A stretch of 14,382 bases of DNA from Claveliimonas sp963592205. GTDB taxonomy: Bacteria > Bacillota > Clostridia > Lachnospirales > Lachnospiraceae. A program made the position numbers and the translations under genes. The notes below the pieces were generated by a model. That model searched no databases. It worked only from the letters and a program-made list of their open reading frames with translations, and was not told the origin of the DNA. Where the stretch lies: the NCBI GenBank assembly GCA_963592205.1, contig CAVAVU010000015.1:1-14382 (forward strand), written 5' to 3'. Shown piece after piece: positions 1 to 6,631 of this stretch. The stretch's first letter is position 1. Each line of letters opens with the position of its first letter.

Positions 1-58
1 ATGATGGAACGTATTAATTATTTGTTTTACAGTGGTGTATTACCAGGAGGAAGTGTCT

Positions 59-1096
59 ATGACTAACAAACTGCAACAGTATTTTCCAATGATTCGGACC
101 GAAGAAGAGGTCCTAAATGAAATTAACAGTCGTTCAAACCTTAAACAAATGTACGAAGAATGGGAACAGGAAGAACAGAAGGAATTTCTGGATTTTGTGA
201 CGGGCGCAAAAGGCGTCAAAATGATGTACGATTTTATAAGTAAAGAAATTTTGAATCCAGAAATATATGAAGAAAGAGTAGAAGAATTCCTGTCACTTCT
301 CCTTGGGCAGAGTGTAAAAATATTGGAAGTACTGCCAAACGAAGAAACGGGACTATCAGATGGATATTCGATTCTGATCATGGACATCGTTGTGGAATTA
401 GAAAATGGAAGTATCGTGAACCTGGAAATTCAAAAGAATGGATATATGTTTCCGGGAGAGAGAAGTGCCTGTTATTCAGCTGATCTGCTGTTGAGACAGT
501 ATCGGCGTGTACGGATGAGAAATAAAGAAGAAGGACAGAAAAAGAAATCCTGTTATCGGGATATTAAGGATGTCTATACAATCGTATTATTTGAGACAAG
601 TCCATCGGAGTTACATAGATTCGGAGTCAGATATCTGCATCATTTTGAACAGACATCTGACAGTGGAGCAAAAATGAATCTTTTGCAGAAATATCTATTT
701 GTAGCGCTTGACAATTTCCGAAGCATTAAGCACAATGAAAGTAGTGAAATGGTGATAAATAATCGGTTAGAAGCATGGCTTGCTTTTATGTGTATGGATG
801 ATCCGGATGATATTCTGAGAATTATAAAGACTTGTCCGGATTTTAAGGAAATGCATGAGCAAATCTATGATATTTGCCGGAATCTGGATGGAGTGATGAG
901 AATGTTTTCAAAAGAATTGCAGGAACTGGATCGCAACAGTGTAGAATTGATGATAGATGAGATGCAGAAGGATCTGGATAAGACCAGAGAAGAGCTGGTT
1001 GAGACGAAAGAGCAGTTAAATGAAAAAGATAAAGAAATAGAAATGTTGAAGAAAGAATTGGAATATATGAAGCGTGGGCAGAGTGAAAAGCAGTAA
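59..1096 (+). CDS. Rpn-family PD-(D/E)XK nuclease (putative transposase-like), coiled-coil tail
   Basis: 345 aa. A GTG at 32 is possible, but ATG 59 has AGGAGG at 45-50 with 8 nt spacing, so I start there. The middle of the protein resembles the PD-(D/E)XK 'Rpn/PDDEXK_2' family: an acidic residue in the strand ILIMD (D109), then NLEIQ (E123, Q125) as the E-x-Q form of the catalytic pair, followed by a Tyr/Arg-rich helix (YSADLLLRQYRRV). In E. coli, Rpn proteins are DNA endonucleases that promote RecA-independent recombination; databases often call them 'family transposase'. The last ~50 residues (about 295-345) are a charged heptad-like coiled coil, common in Clostridia members and probably for oligomerisation. 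No terminal inverted repeats are seen, so it does not look like part of an intact insertion sequence. A terminator follows directly, so it is a single-gene unit on its 3' side. Family call fairly sure; biological role unknown. Confidence 0.8.
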   Translation: MTNKLQQYFPMIRTEEEVLNEINSRSNLKQMYEEWEQEEQKEFLDFVTGAKGVKMMYDFISKEILNPEIYEERVEEFLSLLLGQSVKILEVLPNEETGLSDGYSILIMDIVVELENGSIVNLEIQKNGYMFPGERSACYSADLLLRQYRRVRMRNKEEGQKKKSCYRDIKDVYTIVLFETSPSELHRFGVRYLHHFEQTSDSGAKMNLLQKYLFVALDNFRSIKHNESSEMVINNRLEAWLAFMCMDDPDDILRIIKTCPDFKEMHEQIYDICRNLDGVMRMFSKELQELDRNSVELMIDEMQKDLDKTREELVETKEQLNEKDKEIEMLKKELEYMKRGQSEKQ

Positions 1097-1124
1097 TATA
1101 CCAGTCGATTAGCATTCGTTGATG

Positions 1125-1155
1125 AAAGACAGTCGTAAAAGCGGCTGTCTTTTTT
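1125..1155 (+). terminator. Rho-independent terminator after the nuclease gene
   Basis: AAAGACAGTCG at 1125-1135 pairs with CGGCTGTCTTT at 1142-1152 (one G-T pair) around a 6-nt loop, and runs into a T-rich tract. It lies 28 nt after the stop codon of the nuclease gene. Confidence 0.85.
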
Positions 1156-1200
1156 AGTATCTCTGTAAATATCCGGAAATCCCTCCGTAATCTTGTCTTT

Positions 1201-1229
1201 TCGACATTTTTCAAGTATCTTATTATGTA
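1201..1229 (+). promoter_or_regulatory. Weak candidate promoter for the CapA-like gene
   Basis: TCGACA at 1201-1206 (one mismatch to TTGACA) lies 17 nt before TATGTA at 1224-1229. The -10 match is poor and a TATTAT at 1221-1226 competes. A promoter is expected here because the upstream gene ends in a terminator, but the exact boxes are uncertain. Confidence 0.3.
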
Positions 1230-1285
1230 TAGAAAAGTGAACAAGGAAGCAGTCTGATGAATGGCTGTGGAGGGAGAAAAGTATT

Positions 1286-2815
1286 ATGAAAGAAATTACA
1301 GAACATACGGAATCGGCTGGTGAATCCGCGCCGAGACCGGGAGGTATTAAGGCGCATAAAGCAGCAACGGAAAAGCGTGCGGCAGAGGGCAGAGACCGTG
1401 AAGAAATGAGACGACGTCGTGCGGCGAGAGAGAAACGCAGAAAGAAACGCAGGATCCAGCGGGCAATCCTGATTGCGGTAATGGTGTTGATACTACTGCT
1501 GGCTGTGTTACTGGTAAGAGCGGTGGTAAAGAAAGTGACCGGAGGCAGTAAGAAGGAACCGGCAAAGACAACTTCTGTGGAAGTGAAGACGGGTGATAAG
1601 GCGGAGTCGAAAGAAGCAACAGCGACAATCAATATCGCAGGAGATATCATCATGCATAAGCCGTTCCTGACATCATCTGTATATTACGATGGTGAGAACT
1701 ATGACTACAATCCGATTTTCCAGTATGTGAAGGATTATTACAATGACGCGGATTTTGCAATCTGCACTACAGAGTATGCATTGACTGGTGGCAATTATAG
1801 TGGGTATCCAACGTTCTGTTCGCCGGACGCGATTGCAGATGCGCTGGCAGAGAATGGTATTGATATGTGCCTGCTTGCCAACAATCACATTTACGATGGC
1901 GGTGATGAAGGACTTCAGCGCACCATGGAAGTTCTGGATAAGGATGGTATTCTGTATACAGGAGCGCGTAAGAAGACCGATGATAAGAAATATGTCGTGA
2001 AAGATATTAATGGAATCAAGGTCGGTTTCTTTAACTATGTATTTGAGACAGAAGAAGTGGGCGGTCAGAAGACGATCAATGGCATCGCAGTCAGTGATGA
2101 GAGCGCAGATCTGATCAATACCTTTAAAGAAGCAGATCCACAGTCACTGTATGATGACGTAGAGCAGATCCTGTCAGATATGAAAGACGAAGGTGTTGAG
2201 TATACGGTTGCATGTATGCACTGGGGCGTAGAATATCAGACAGAAGAAAATACGATACAGGATGAGATCGCACAACAGCTGTGTGATCTGGGTGTGGATG
2301 CATTGATTGCAAGTCATCCGCATGTGATCGAGCCTGTGGATCTGTTGACCAGCAGTGACGGTGATCATGAAATGGTATGTGCGTATGCGATTGGCAATCA
2401 TCTGTCTAATCAGCGTACCGAATACATGGACGGTGTGACTAATGGATATTCCGAGGACGGCATGATGGTGAAGCTGACGGTTAAGAGAGATACCAAGGGC
2501 AATATTTCATTGGATGGGGCAGACTTCATTCCAACCTGGGTATACATGGATCAGAATCCGGATAATGAATATTTTATTCTGCCGCTGGATGATCCGGAGA
2601 ATCTGGAAAAGAATACAGGACTTACGAATCTGACAGACGATGTGACAGCATCTCTTGACAGAACCAATGGTATTATAGGTGATGGTGTGAAGAAGGTGCA
2701 GGATGCATTACCAATTATGCAGAAGGATCCGTCGGTGAAGTCGGCAAAGACATCTTCAAAGAAGTCGTCAGAAAATATAAAAGATGGCGCAAACTCTGAA
2801 GATAGTCAGGAATAG
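1286..2815 (+). CDS. CapA-family membrane-anchored metallophosphatase-like protein
   Basis: 509 aa. The N-terminus is a very basic cytoplasmic stretch (to about residue 58), then one membrane segment (about 60-79), a charged linker, and an outer domain from about residue 113. That domain has the CapA/PGA_cap (calcineurin-like) metal-site motifs in order: AGDIIMH (G119-D120, H124), TEY (162-164), ANNHIYDGG (198-206), HWG (312-314), SHPHV (343-347) and AIGNH (368-372). CapA was named for poly-gamma-glutamate capsule production in Bacillus anthracis, but no capB or capC is adjacent, so a capsule role is not supported here; a cell-envelope phosphoesterase-type function is a safer guess. GGAGG at 1269-1273 lies 12 nt before the ATG, a little far but the only reasonable site. 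The tail (about 480-509) is Ser/Lys/Asp-rich and probably unstructured. Family call sure; substrate unknown. Confidence 0.88.
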   Translation: MKEITEHTESAGESAPRPGGIKAHKAATEKRAAEGRDREEMRRRRAAREKRRKKRRIQRAILIAVMVLILLLAVLLVRAVVKKVTGGSKKEPAKTTSVEVKTGDKAESKEATATINIAGDIIMHKPFLTSSVYYDGENYDYNPIFQYVKDYYNDADFAICTTEYALTGGNYSGYPTFCSPDAIADALAENGIDMCLLANNHIYDGGDEGLQRTMEVLDKDGILYTGARKKTDDKKYVVKDINGIKVGFFNYVFETEEVGGQKTINGIAVSDESADLINTFKEADPQSLYDDVEQILSDMKDEGVEYTVACMHWGVEYQTEENTIQDEIAQQLCDLGVDALIASHPHVIEPVDLLTSSDGDHEMVCAYAIGNHLSNQRTEYMDGVTNGYSEDGMMVKLTVKRDTKGNISLDGADFIPTWVYMDQNPDNEYFILPLDDPENLEKNTGLTNLTDDVTASLDRTNGIIGDGVKKVQDALPIMQKDPSVKSAKTSSKKSSENIKDGANSEDSQE

Positions 2816-2918
2816 GTTGAAATAAATGCAAGGATGCGTGTGAAATGACATAAGAACACATAAAAAACATCAAAAATACTGATATAAAAATATAAAATTG
2901 AAATTTTAAAAATAAAAC
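2816..2918. other. AT-rich intergenic stretch before the aspS2 promoter
   Basis: About 100 bases with no gene and no convincing terminator for the CapA-like gene. The last ~55 bases are almost pure A/T, including AAAATT-GA-AATTTT near 2894-2907, and sit just upstream of a -35 box. This could act as an UP element for RNA polymerase alpha subunits; that is inference from composition. Confidence 0.4.
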
Positions 2919-2947
2919 TTGCAAAATAAAAAATGCTGTGCTAAGAT
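2919..2947 (+). promoter_or_regulatory. Promoter of the aspS2-gatCAB operon (extended -10)
   Basis: TTGCAA at 2919-2924, a 17-nt spacer, and TAAGAT at 2942-2947 preceded by TGC, giving an extended -10 element. Transcription would begin near 2954, which leaves a leader of about 460 nt before the aspS2 start codon and places the whole T-box in the transcript. Confidence 0.7.
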
Positions 2948-3179
2948 TGAATCAAATTTCAGAGAATGCTGAGAACAAGACTCGACTTTCTGGAACCTGA
3001 CAGGAATAAGGTGTCACCGACTGAGAGCACCTTTTAGGGAATGAGAGATACGGGAACACTTGGGAGCAGACTGGCTGAAAAGTTGCGGACTTAGTAGGAC
3101 AGTACGTGTCATGCGCGTTAAGCATAAGAGAGGAATTAAAAGGGAAGGAAGCGTTTACAGATTTCCCGGAGATTCAAAG

Positions 3180-3214
3180 CGGGTGGTACCGCGGATTATG
3201 TTAGATCCGTCCCG
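3180..3214 (+). promoter_or_regulatory. T-box antiterminator
   Basis: Two helices around the conserved 7-nt bulge: CGGG/CCCG (4 bp) and GCGGAT/ATCCGT (6 bp, one G-T), with an 8-nt apical loop. It is mutually exclusive with the terminator because both use GTCCCG at 3209-3214. The fourth bulge base is T, which would face the tRNA discriminator base (A, or G by wobble). Confidence 0.92.
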
Positions 3215-3246
3215 GAATATGAGAGATCATGTTCCGGGACTTTTTT
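3209..3246 (+). terminator. T-box-controlled terminator hairpin
   Basis: GTCCCGGAATATGA (3209-3222) pairs with TCATGTTCCGGGAC (3227-3240): 14 bp with one G-T pair and a GAGA tetraloop, followed by six T residues (3241-3246). This is the default off state when charged tRNA is present. Confidence 0.95.
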
Positions 3247-3255
3247 GTGCAATAA

Positions 3256-3366
3256 GCTGCCATGCAGAAATCGTGCTTGCACGAATTTCTATAGGGCAGC
3301 CAATGTTCATCGAGCCGACAGGCGAGATGACATTGATTGCACGGCGAGTAGGCGTTAGCCGACTCG
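3256..3366 (+). repeat. Three consecutive stable hairpins between the T-box terminator and aspS2
   Basis: Hairpin A, 3256-3300: GCTGCC/GGCAGC closing an inner stem AGAAATCGTG/CACG-A-ATTTCT with loop CTTG. Hairpin B, 3302-3334: AATGT-T-CATC/GATGACATT with inner GCC-GACA-GGC. Hairpin C, 3345-3366: CGAGT/ACTCG plus GGC-GTTA-GCC. They are packed end to end, outside the T-box core, and encode no protein I believe in. They could be a structured leader element or an inserted palindromic repeat unit of the REP/MITE kind; a genome search would decide. Confidence 0.7.
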
Positions 3367-3417
3367 ATTACGAAAATGTAGAACAGATCCGTCCCGTTCA
3401 AAAAAGGAGGACCAATC

Positions 3418-4752
3418 ATGGAATATTTAACAGGAGTAGCTAAGAAAGAGACATTAGAAATCAGTGAACTTCTTGCCGGAGATCTGGCAGGACAGAAAGT
3501 TAAGGTTAACGGAGCCGTTCATACGATCCGTGACATGGGAACCGTAGCATTTGTCATTCTGAGAAAAAGAGAAGGACTGCTGCAGGGCGTGTACGAGGAA
3601 GGCACAGCCGGATTTGATCTGAAGGATCTGCGGGAAGCAGATACCGTAGAGATCGAGGGAACACTGGAGAAGAATGAAAAGGCACCGAACGGCATCGAGA
3701 TCCGCATGGAGTCATTGCGAATCCTCAGCGAGCCAGAGGCAGACATGATGCCGCTTGCCATTTCCAAATGGAAACTGAACACTTCTTTGGATGCCAAGCT
3801 GAACTACAGATCGATCGCACTTCGTAATGTGAGAGAACGTGCAAAGTTCAAATTGCAGGAAGGTATCACAAGAGCATTTCGTGATTTTCTTTATGAACAG
3901 GGATTTACGGAGATTCATACACCGAAGATCGGAGCTAAGAGTGCAGAGGGCGGAGCCAACCTGTTCCGTCTGGATTATTTCCACAGACCGGCAGTACTGC
4001 AGCAGAGCCCACAGCTTTACAAGCAGATGATGGTCGGTGTATTTGACAGAGTATTTGAGACAGCACCGGTATTCCGTGCTGAGAAGCATAACACCAAACG
4101 TCATCTGAACGAGTATACCAGTCTGGATTTTGAGATGGGATATATTGATGGATTTGAAGACATCATGGCAATGGAGACAGGATTCCTGCAGTACATGATG
4201 GCAATGCTTGCAAAGGATTATGCGAAGGAATTGAAAATCCTGAACATTACACTTCCGGATGTAAGCAAGATTCCGGAAGTCAGATTTGATGAGATTAAAC
4301 AGAAGGTATCTGAGAAATACGGTCACAAGATGCGTAATCCATTCGATCTGGAACCGGAAGAAGAGCAGCTGATCGGACAGTACGCACAGGAAGAGTGGGG
4401 AAGTGATTTCGTATTTGTTACGCATTATCCGTCTAAGAAACGTCCGTTTTACGCAATGGATGATCCGGCAGATACCAGATATACATTGAGCTTTGACCTG
4501 TTGTATAAGGGTATGGAGATCACGACCGGCGGTCAGAGAATCCATGATTACAAGGCGCTTCGTGAGAAGATCGCAGCCCGTGGCATGGAAGAGGAAGGTC
4601 TGGAGCATTATCTGGATACATTCAAACACGGTATGCCGCCACACGGTGGACTGGGTATCGGTCTGGAGCGTCTGACGATGAAGCTGGTGGGAGAGGATAA
4701 CGTCCGTGAGACGACACTTTTCCCAAGAGACTTAAGCAGACTGGAACCATAG
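3418..4752 (+). CDS. aspS2: Archaeal-type, probably non-discriminating aspartyl-tRNA synthetase (Asp/Asn)
   Basis: 444 aa, the compact archaeal-type AspRS length, lacking the ~100-residue insertion domain of the bacterial type. Residues 1-105 are the OB-fold anticodon-binding domain. The class II catalytic domain follows: motif 1 region around 160-172, flipping-loop/aspartate-site segments GAKSAEGGANLF (172-183) and QSPQLYKQ (196-203), motif 2 FRAE (219-222), motif 3 GLGIGLER (411-418). In the anticodon domain, H35 (in GAVHTIRD) and P90 (in KAPNG) match residues reported as typical of non-discriminating enzymes, which charge both tRNA(Asp) and tRNA(Asn); the matching is by motif, not by alignment. 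It heads the operon with gatCAB, whose job is to amidate the Asp-tRNA(Asn) it makes. GGAGG at 3406-3410 lies 7 nt before the ATG. Controlled by the T-box leader. Confidence 0.93.
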   Translation: MEYLTGVAKKETLEISELLAGDLAGQKVKVNGAVHTIRDMGTVAFVILRKREGLLQGVYEEGTAGFDLKDLREADTVEIEGTLEKNEKAPNGIEIRMESLRILSEPEADMMPLAISKWKLNTSLDAKLNYRSIALRNVRERAKFKLQEGITRAFRDFLYEQGFTEIHTPKIGAKSAEGGANLFRLDYFHRPAVLQQSPQLYKQMMVGVFDRVFETAPVFRAEKHNTKRHLNEYTSLDFEMGYIDGFEDIMAMETGFLQYMMAMLAKDYAKELKILNITLPDVSKIPEVRFDEIKQKVSEKYGHKMRNPFDLEPEEEQLIGQYAQEEWGSDFVFVTHYPSKKRPFYAMDDPADTRYTLSFDLLYKGMEITTGGQRIHDYKALREKIAARGMEEEGLEHYLDTFKHGMPPHGGLGIGLERLTMKLVGEDNVRETTLFPRDLSRLEP

Positions 4753-4832
4753 GGATATAAAAGAGATTGGAACCATGGCATCTATAAAACAAAGATAGAA
4801 GCATAGAGCAGATTACGGATAAAGGAGCAGTT

Positions 4833-5126
4833 ATGGCAAATAAGATATCAGATGAGACCATCGAATATGTAGGAATTCTGGCGAAGTTGGAACTGTCGGA
4901 AGAAGAAAAATTAGCAGCCAGATCTGACATGGAACGGATGCTGGATTATATTGATACACTGAATGAACTGGATACCGAGGGAATCGAACCGATGTCACAT
5001 GTATTTCCGGTAAATAATGTATTCCGGGAAGACGTAGTGACGAACGGAGACGGAAGTGAAGAGACGTTGAAGAATGCACCGCTTCAGAAGGAACAGTGCT
5101 TCAAAGTGCCAAAGACCATTGGATAG
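4833..5126 (+). CDS. gatC: Asp-tRNA(Asn)/Glu-tRNA(Gln) amidotransferase subunit C
   Basis: 97 aa, the normal GatC length. The protein matches the family throughout: an N-terminal helix with the YVGILAKLELSEEE pattern, a central helix MERMLDYIDTLNELDTEGI, then the extended PMSHVFP segment and an acidic/polar tail. GatC wraps around GatA and stabilises its contact with GatB; it has no catalytic residues. AAAGGAG at 4821-4827 lies 5 nt before the ATG. It follows aspS2 by 80 nt without a terminator, so it is presumably on the same T-box-controlled transcript. Confidence 0.96.
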   Translation: MANKISDETIEYVGILAKLELSEEEKLAARSDMERMLDYIDTLNELDTEGIEPMSHVFPVNNVFREDVVTNGDGSEETLKNAPLQKEQCFKVPKTIG

Positions 5127-5147
5127 ACAGAGTCAGGAGGATAAGAG

Positions 5148-6629
5148 ATGAGTATCAGAAGTCTGACAGCAGTTCAGCTGGGTAAGAAAATAAAGGCAGG
5201 AGAAGTTACCGTCCGTGAGGCAGTCGAAGCGTCTCTTGCGCAGATAGACAGCGTGGAATCAGAAGTCCACAGTTACGTAACAATCTGCAGAGAAGAAGCA
5301 CTGAAACGTGCAGATCAGGTGCAGAAAATGATTGATGCAGGAGAACTTACGGGACCGCTCGCAGGTGTGCCTGTGGCCATCAAGGACAATATGTGTACCG
5401 AAGGCGTGCTCACAACCTGCAGTTCTAAGATACTGGAGAACTTCGTACCGACATTTACGGCGGAAGCGGTAAAACGACTGGAGGAAGCCGGAGCGGTCAT
5501 CCTTGGTAAAACCAATATGGATGAATTTGCAATGGGAAGCACAACCGAGACTTCCTATTATGGAGTGACAAAGAATCCGTGGAATACAGCCCATGTGCCG
5601 GGCGGATCTTCCGGCGGCTCCTGTGCAGCAGTGGCAGCAGAAGAATGCTTCTGTGCACTGGGATCTGATACGGGCGGATCTATCCGTCAGCCGAGTGCAT
5701 TCTGCGGCGTGGTTGGTATGAAGCCGACCTATGGTACCGTATCCAGATATGGACTGATCGCATATGGTTCTTCACTGGATCAGATCGGACCGGTTGCAAA
5801 GGATGTGACCGACTGTGCAGCAATTCTGGAAACGATCGCGGCACATGATGAAAAGGACAGCACTTCTATAGGAAGAGACAGCTATGATTTCACATCAGCA
5901 TTGGTTGACGATGTGAAGGGCATGAAGATTGGTATTCCGAGAGATTATTTCGGAGAAGGACTGGATCCGGAAGTAAAGGAAGCCATTCTGAAAGCGGTAA
6001 AAGTTCTGGAGGAAAAGGGCGCAATTGTAGAAGAATTTGATTTAAGTCTCGTAGAGTATGCAATTCCTGCATACTATGTCATTGCATCGGCTGAGGCAAG
6101 CTCCAACCTGTCCCGTTTTGATGGTGTGAAATACGGATACCGGACCGCGGAGTATGAAGGACTTCACAACATGTATAAGAAATCCCGTTCCGAAGGATTC
6201 GGACCGGAGGTGAAACGCCGTATTATGCTGGGATCATTCGTACTGAGTTCCGGATATTATGACGCCTATTATCTGAAAGCACTGCGTACCAAGGCATTGA
6301 TCAAGAAAGCCTTTGACCGTGCATTTGAAAAATACGACATGATCATCGGACCGGCAGCGCCGACAACGGCACCGGAGCTTGGCAAGAGCTTAAGTGACCC
6401 GATGAAAATGTATCTGAGTGACGTATACACCGTATCTGTGAACCTGGCTGGTCTGCCGGGCATCAGCATTCCTGTTGGACGTGATTCCAAGGGACTACCG
6501 GTCGGCATGCAGATGATCGGTGACTGCTATCAGGAGAAGAAACTGATCCAGGCAGCATACACATATGAACAGACAGGAAGTTACGCACGGCCGGAGCTTG
6601 CAGAAGCTCTTGAGAAAGGGGGCAGATAA
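5148..6629 (+). CDS. gatA: Asp-tRNA(Asn)/Glu-tRNA(Gln) amidotransferase subunit A (amidase)
   Basis: 493 aa, full length. This subunit hydrolyses glutamine (or asparagine) and releases ammonia, which passes through a channel to GatB. It carries the amidase-signature Ser-cisSer-Lys triad: K79 in VAIKDN, S154 in the Gly/Ser-rich GGSSGGS segment (152-158), and S178 in DTGGS; these numbers coincide with those known for Staphylococcus aureus GatA. The C-terminal part has the usual substrate-binding segments (SVNLAGLPGISIPVG). AGGAGG at 5135-5140 lies 7 nt before the ATG, and gatC ends 21 nt upstream. No sign of damage. Confidence 0.97.
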   Translation: MSIRSLTAVQLGKKIKAGEVTVREAVEASLAQIDSVESEVHSYVTICREEALKRADQVQKMIDAGELTGPLAGVPVAIKDNMCTEGVLTTCSSKILENFVPTFTAEAVKRLEEAGAVILGKTNMDEFAMGSTTETSYYGVTKNPWNTAHVPGGSSGGSCAAVAAEECFCALGSDTGGSIRQPSAFCGVVGMKPTYGTVSRYGLIAYGSSLDQIGPVAKDVTDCAAILETIAAHDEKDSTSIGRDSYDFTSALVDDVKGMKIGIPRDYFGEGLDPEVKEAILKAVKVLEEKGAIVEEFDLSLVEYAIPAYYVIASAEASSNLSRFDGVKYGYRTAEYEGLHNMYKKSRSEGFGPEVKRRIMLGSFVLSSGYYDAYYLKALRTKALIKKAFDRAFEKYDMIIGPAAPTTAPELGKSLSDPMKMYLSDVYTVSVNLAGLPGISIPVGRDSKGLPVGMQMIGDCYQEKKLIQAAYTYEQTGSYARPELAEALEKGGR

Positions 6630-6631
6630 TC

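Larger units (their letters stand above)
2954..3246 (+). ncRNA. T-box riboswitch leader of aspS2-gatCAB
   Basis: The diagnostic T-box is GGGTGGTACCGCGG at 3181-3194. The antiterminator is explicit: CGGG 3180-3183, bulge TGGTACC 3184-3190 (binds the tRNA NCCA end), GCGGAT 3191-3196, loop, then ATCCGT 3205-3210 and CCCG 3211-3214 as 3' strands. The terminator reuses GTCCCG (3209-3214). Upstream, GGGAA 3142-3146 / TTCCC 3163-3167 fits Stem III. A Stem I candidate spans 3047-3110: GATACG/CGTGTC base, an asymmetric internal loop, GGG/CTT pairing, and a distal hairpin (GCAGACT/AGTTGC) with loop GGCTGAAA at 3073-3080. I could not fix the specifier codon: GAC 3098-3100 lies in the internal loop, and GAAC 3054-3057 opposite contains overlapping GAA and AAC. 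Two further hairpins (2987-3006, 3008-3033) precede this. T-box identity is sure; tRNA specificity is open. Confidence 0.93.
3203..3396 (+). repeat. 12-nt direct repeat flanking the leader hairpins
   Basis: AGATCCGTCCCG occurs exactly at 3203-3214, where it is the 3' strand of the T-box antiterminator and the 5' edge of the terminator, and again at 3385-3396, eight bases before the ribosome binding site of aspS2. A 12-base exact match over such a short distance is very unlikely by chance. Confidence 0.85.

Noticed and set aside
1..66. Open frame from the window edge (MMERINYLFY..., stop at 64-66) overlapping the nuclease start by 8 nt
   Set aside because: Too short and cut by the edge to tell a gene end from chance; no recognisable product.
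865..1653. Minus-strand frame of 262 residues across the nuclease end and CapA-like start
   Set aside because: Crosses a terminator and two well-supported genes; low-complexity Ser/Leu/Ala composition typical of shadows.
2990..3041. TPP-riboswitch-like words (ACCTGA, CTGAGAG, AGGGAA) in the leader
   Set aside because: They occur in the wrong order for a TPP aptamer, the second helix arm (TAATGCCAG-type) is missing, and the downstream genes have no link to thiamine.
3247..3404. A second tandem T-box
   Set aside because: Only the ATCCGTCCCG strand is repeated; there is no second GGTGGNACCGCG sequence.
3060..3443. 127-residue frame across the T-box and leader hairpins
   Set aside because: It overlaps strongly structured RNA and the aspS2 start, has no good ribosome binding site, and its residues only mirror the palindromes.
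3712..4644. Long minus-strand frame (310 residues) opposite aspS2
   Set aside because: The plus strand encodes an unmistakable AspRS; the antisense frame is a codon-usage shadow with no family features or start signal.
4742..4777. Direct repeat TGGAACCAT around the aspS2 stop codon
   Set aside because: Short, isolated and without associated structure; likely chance.
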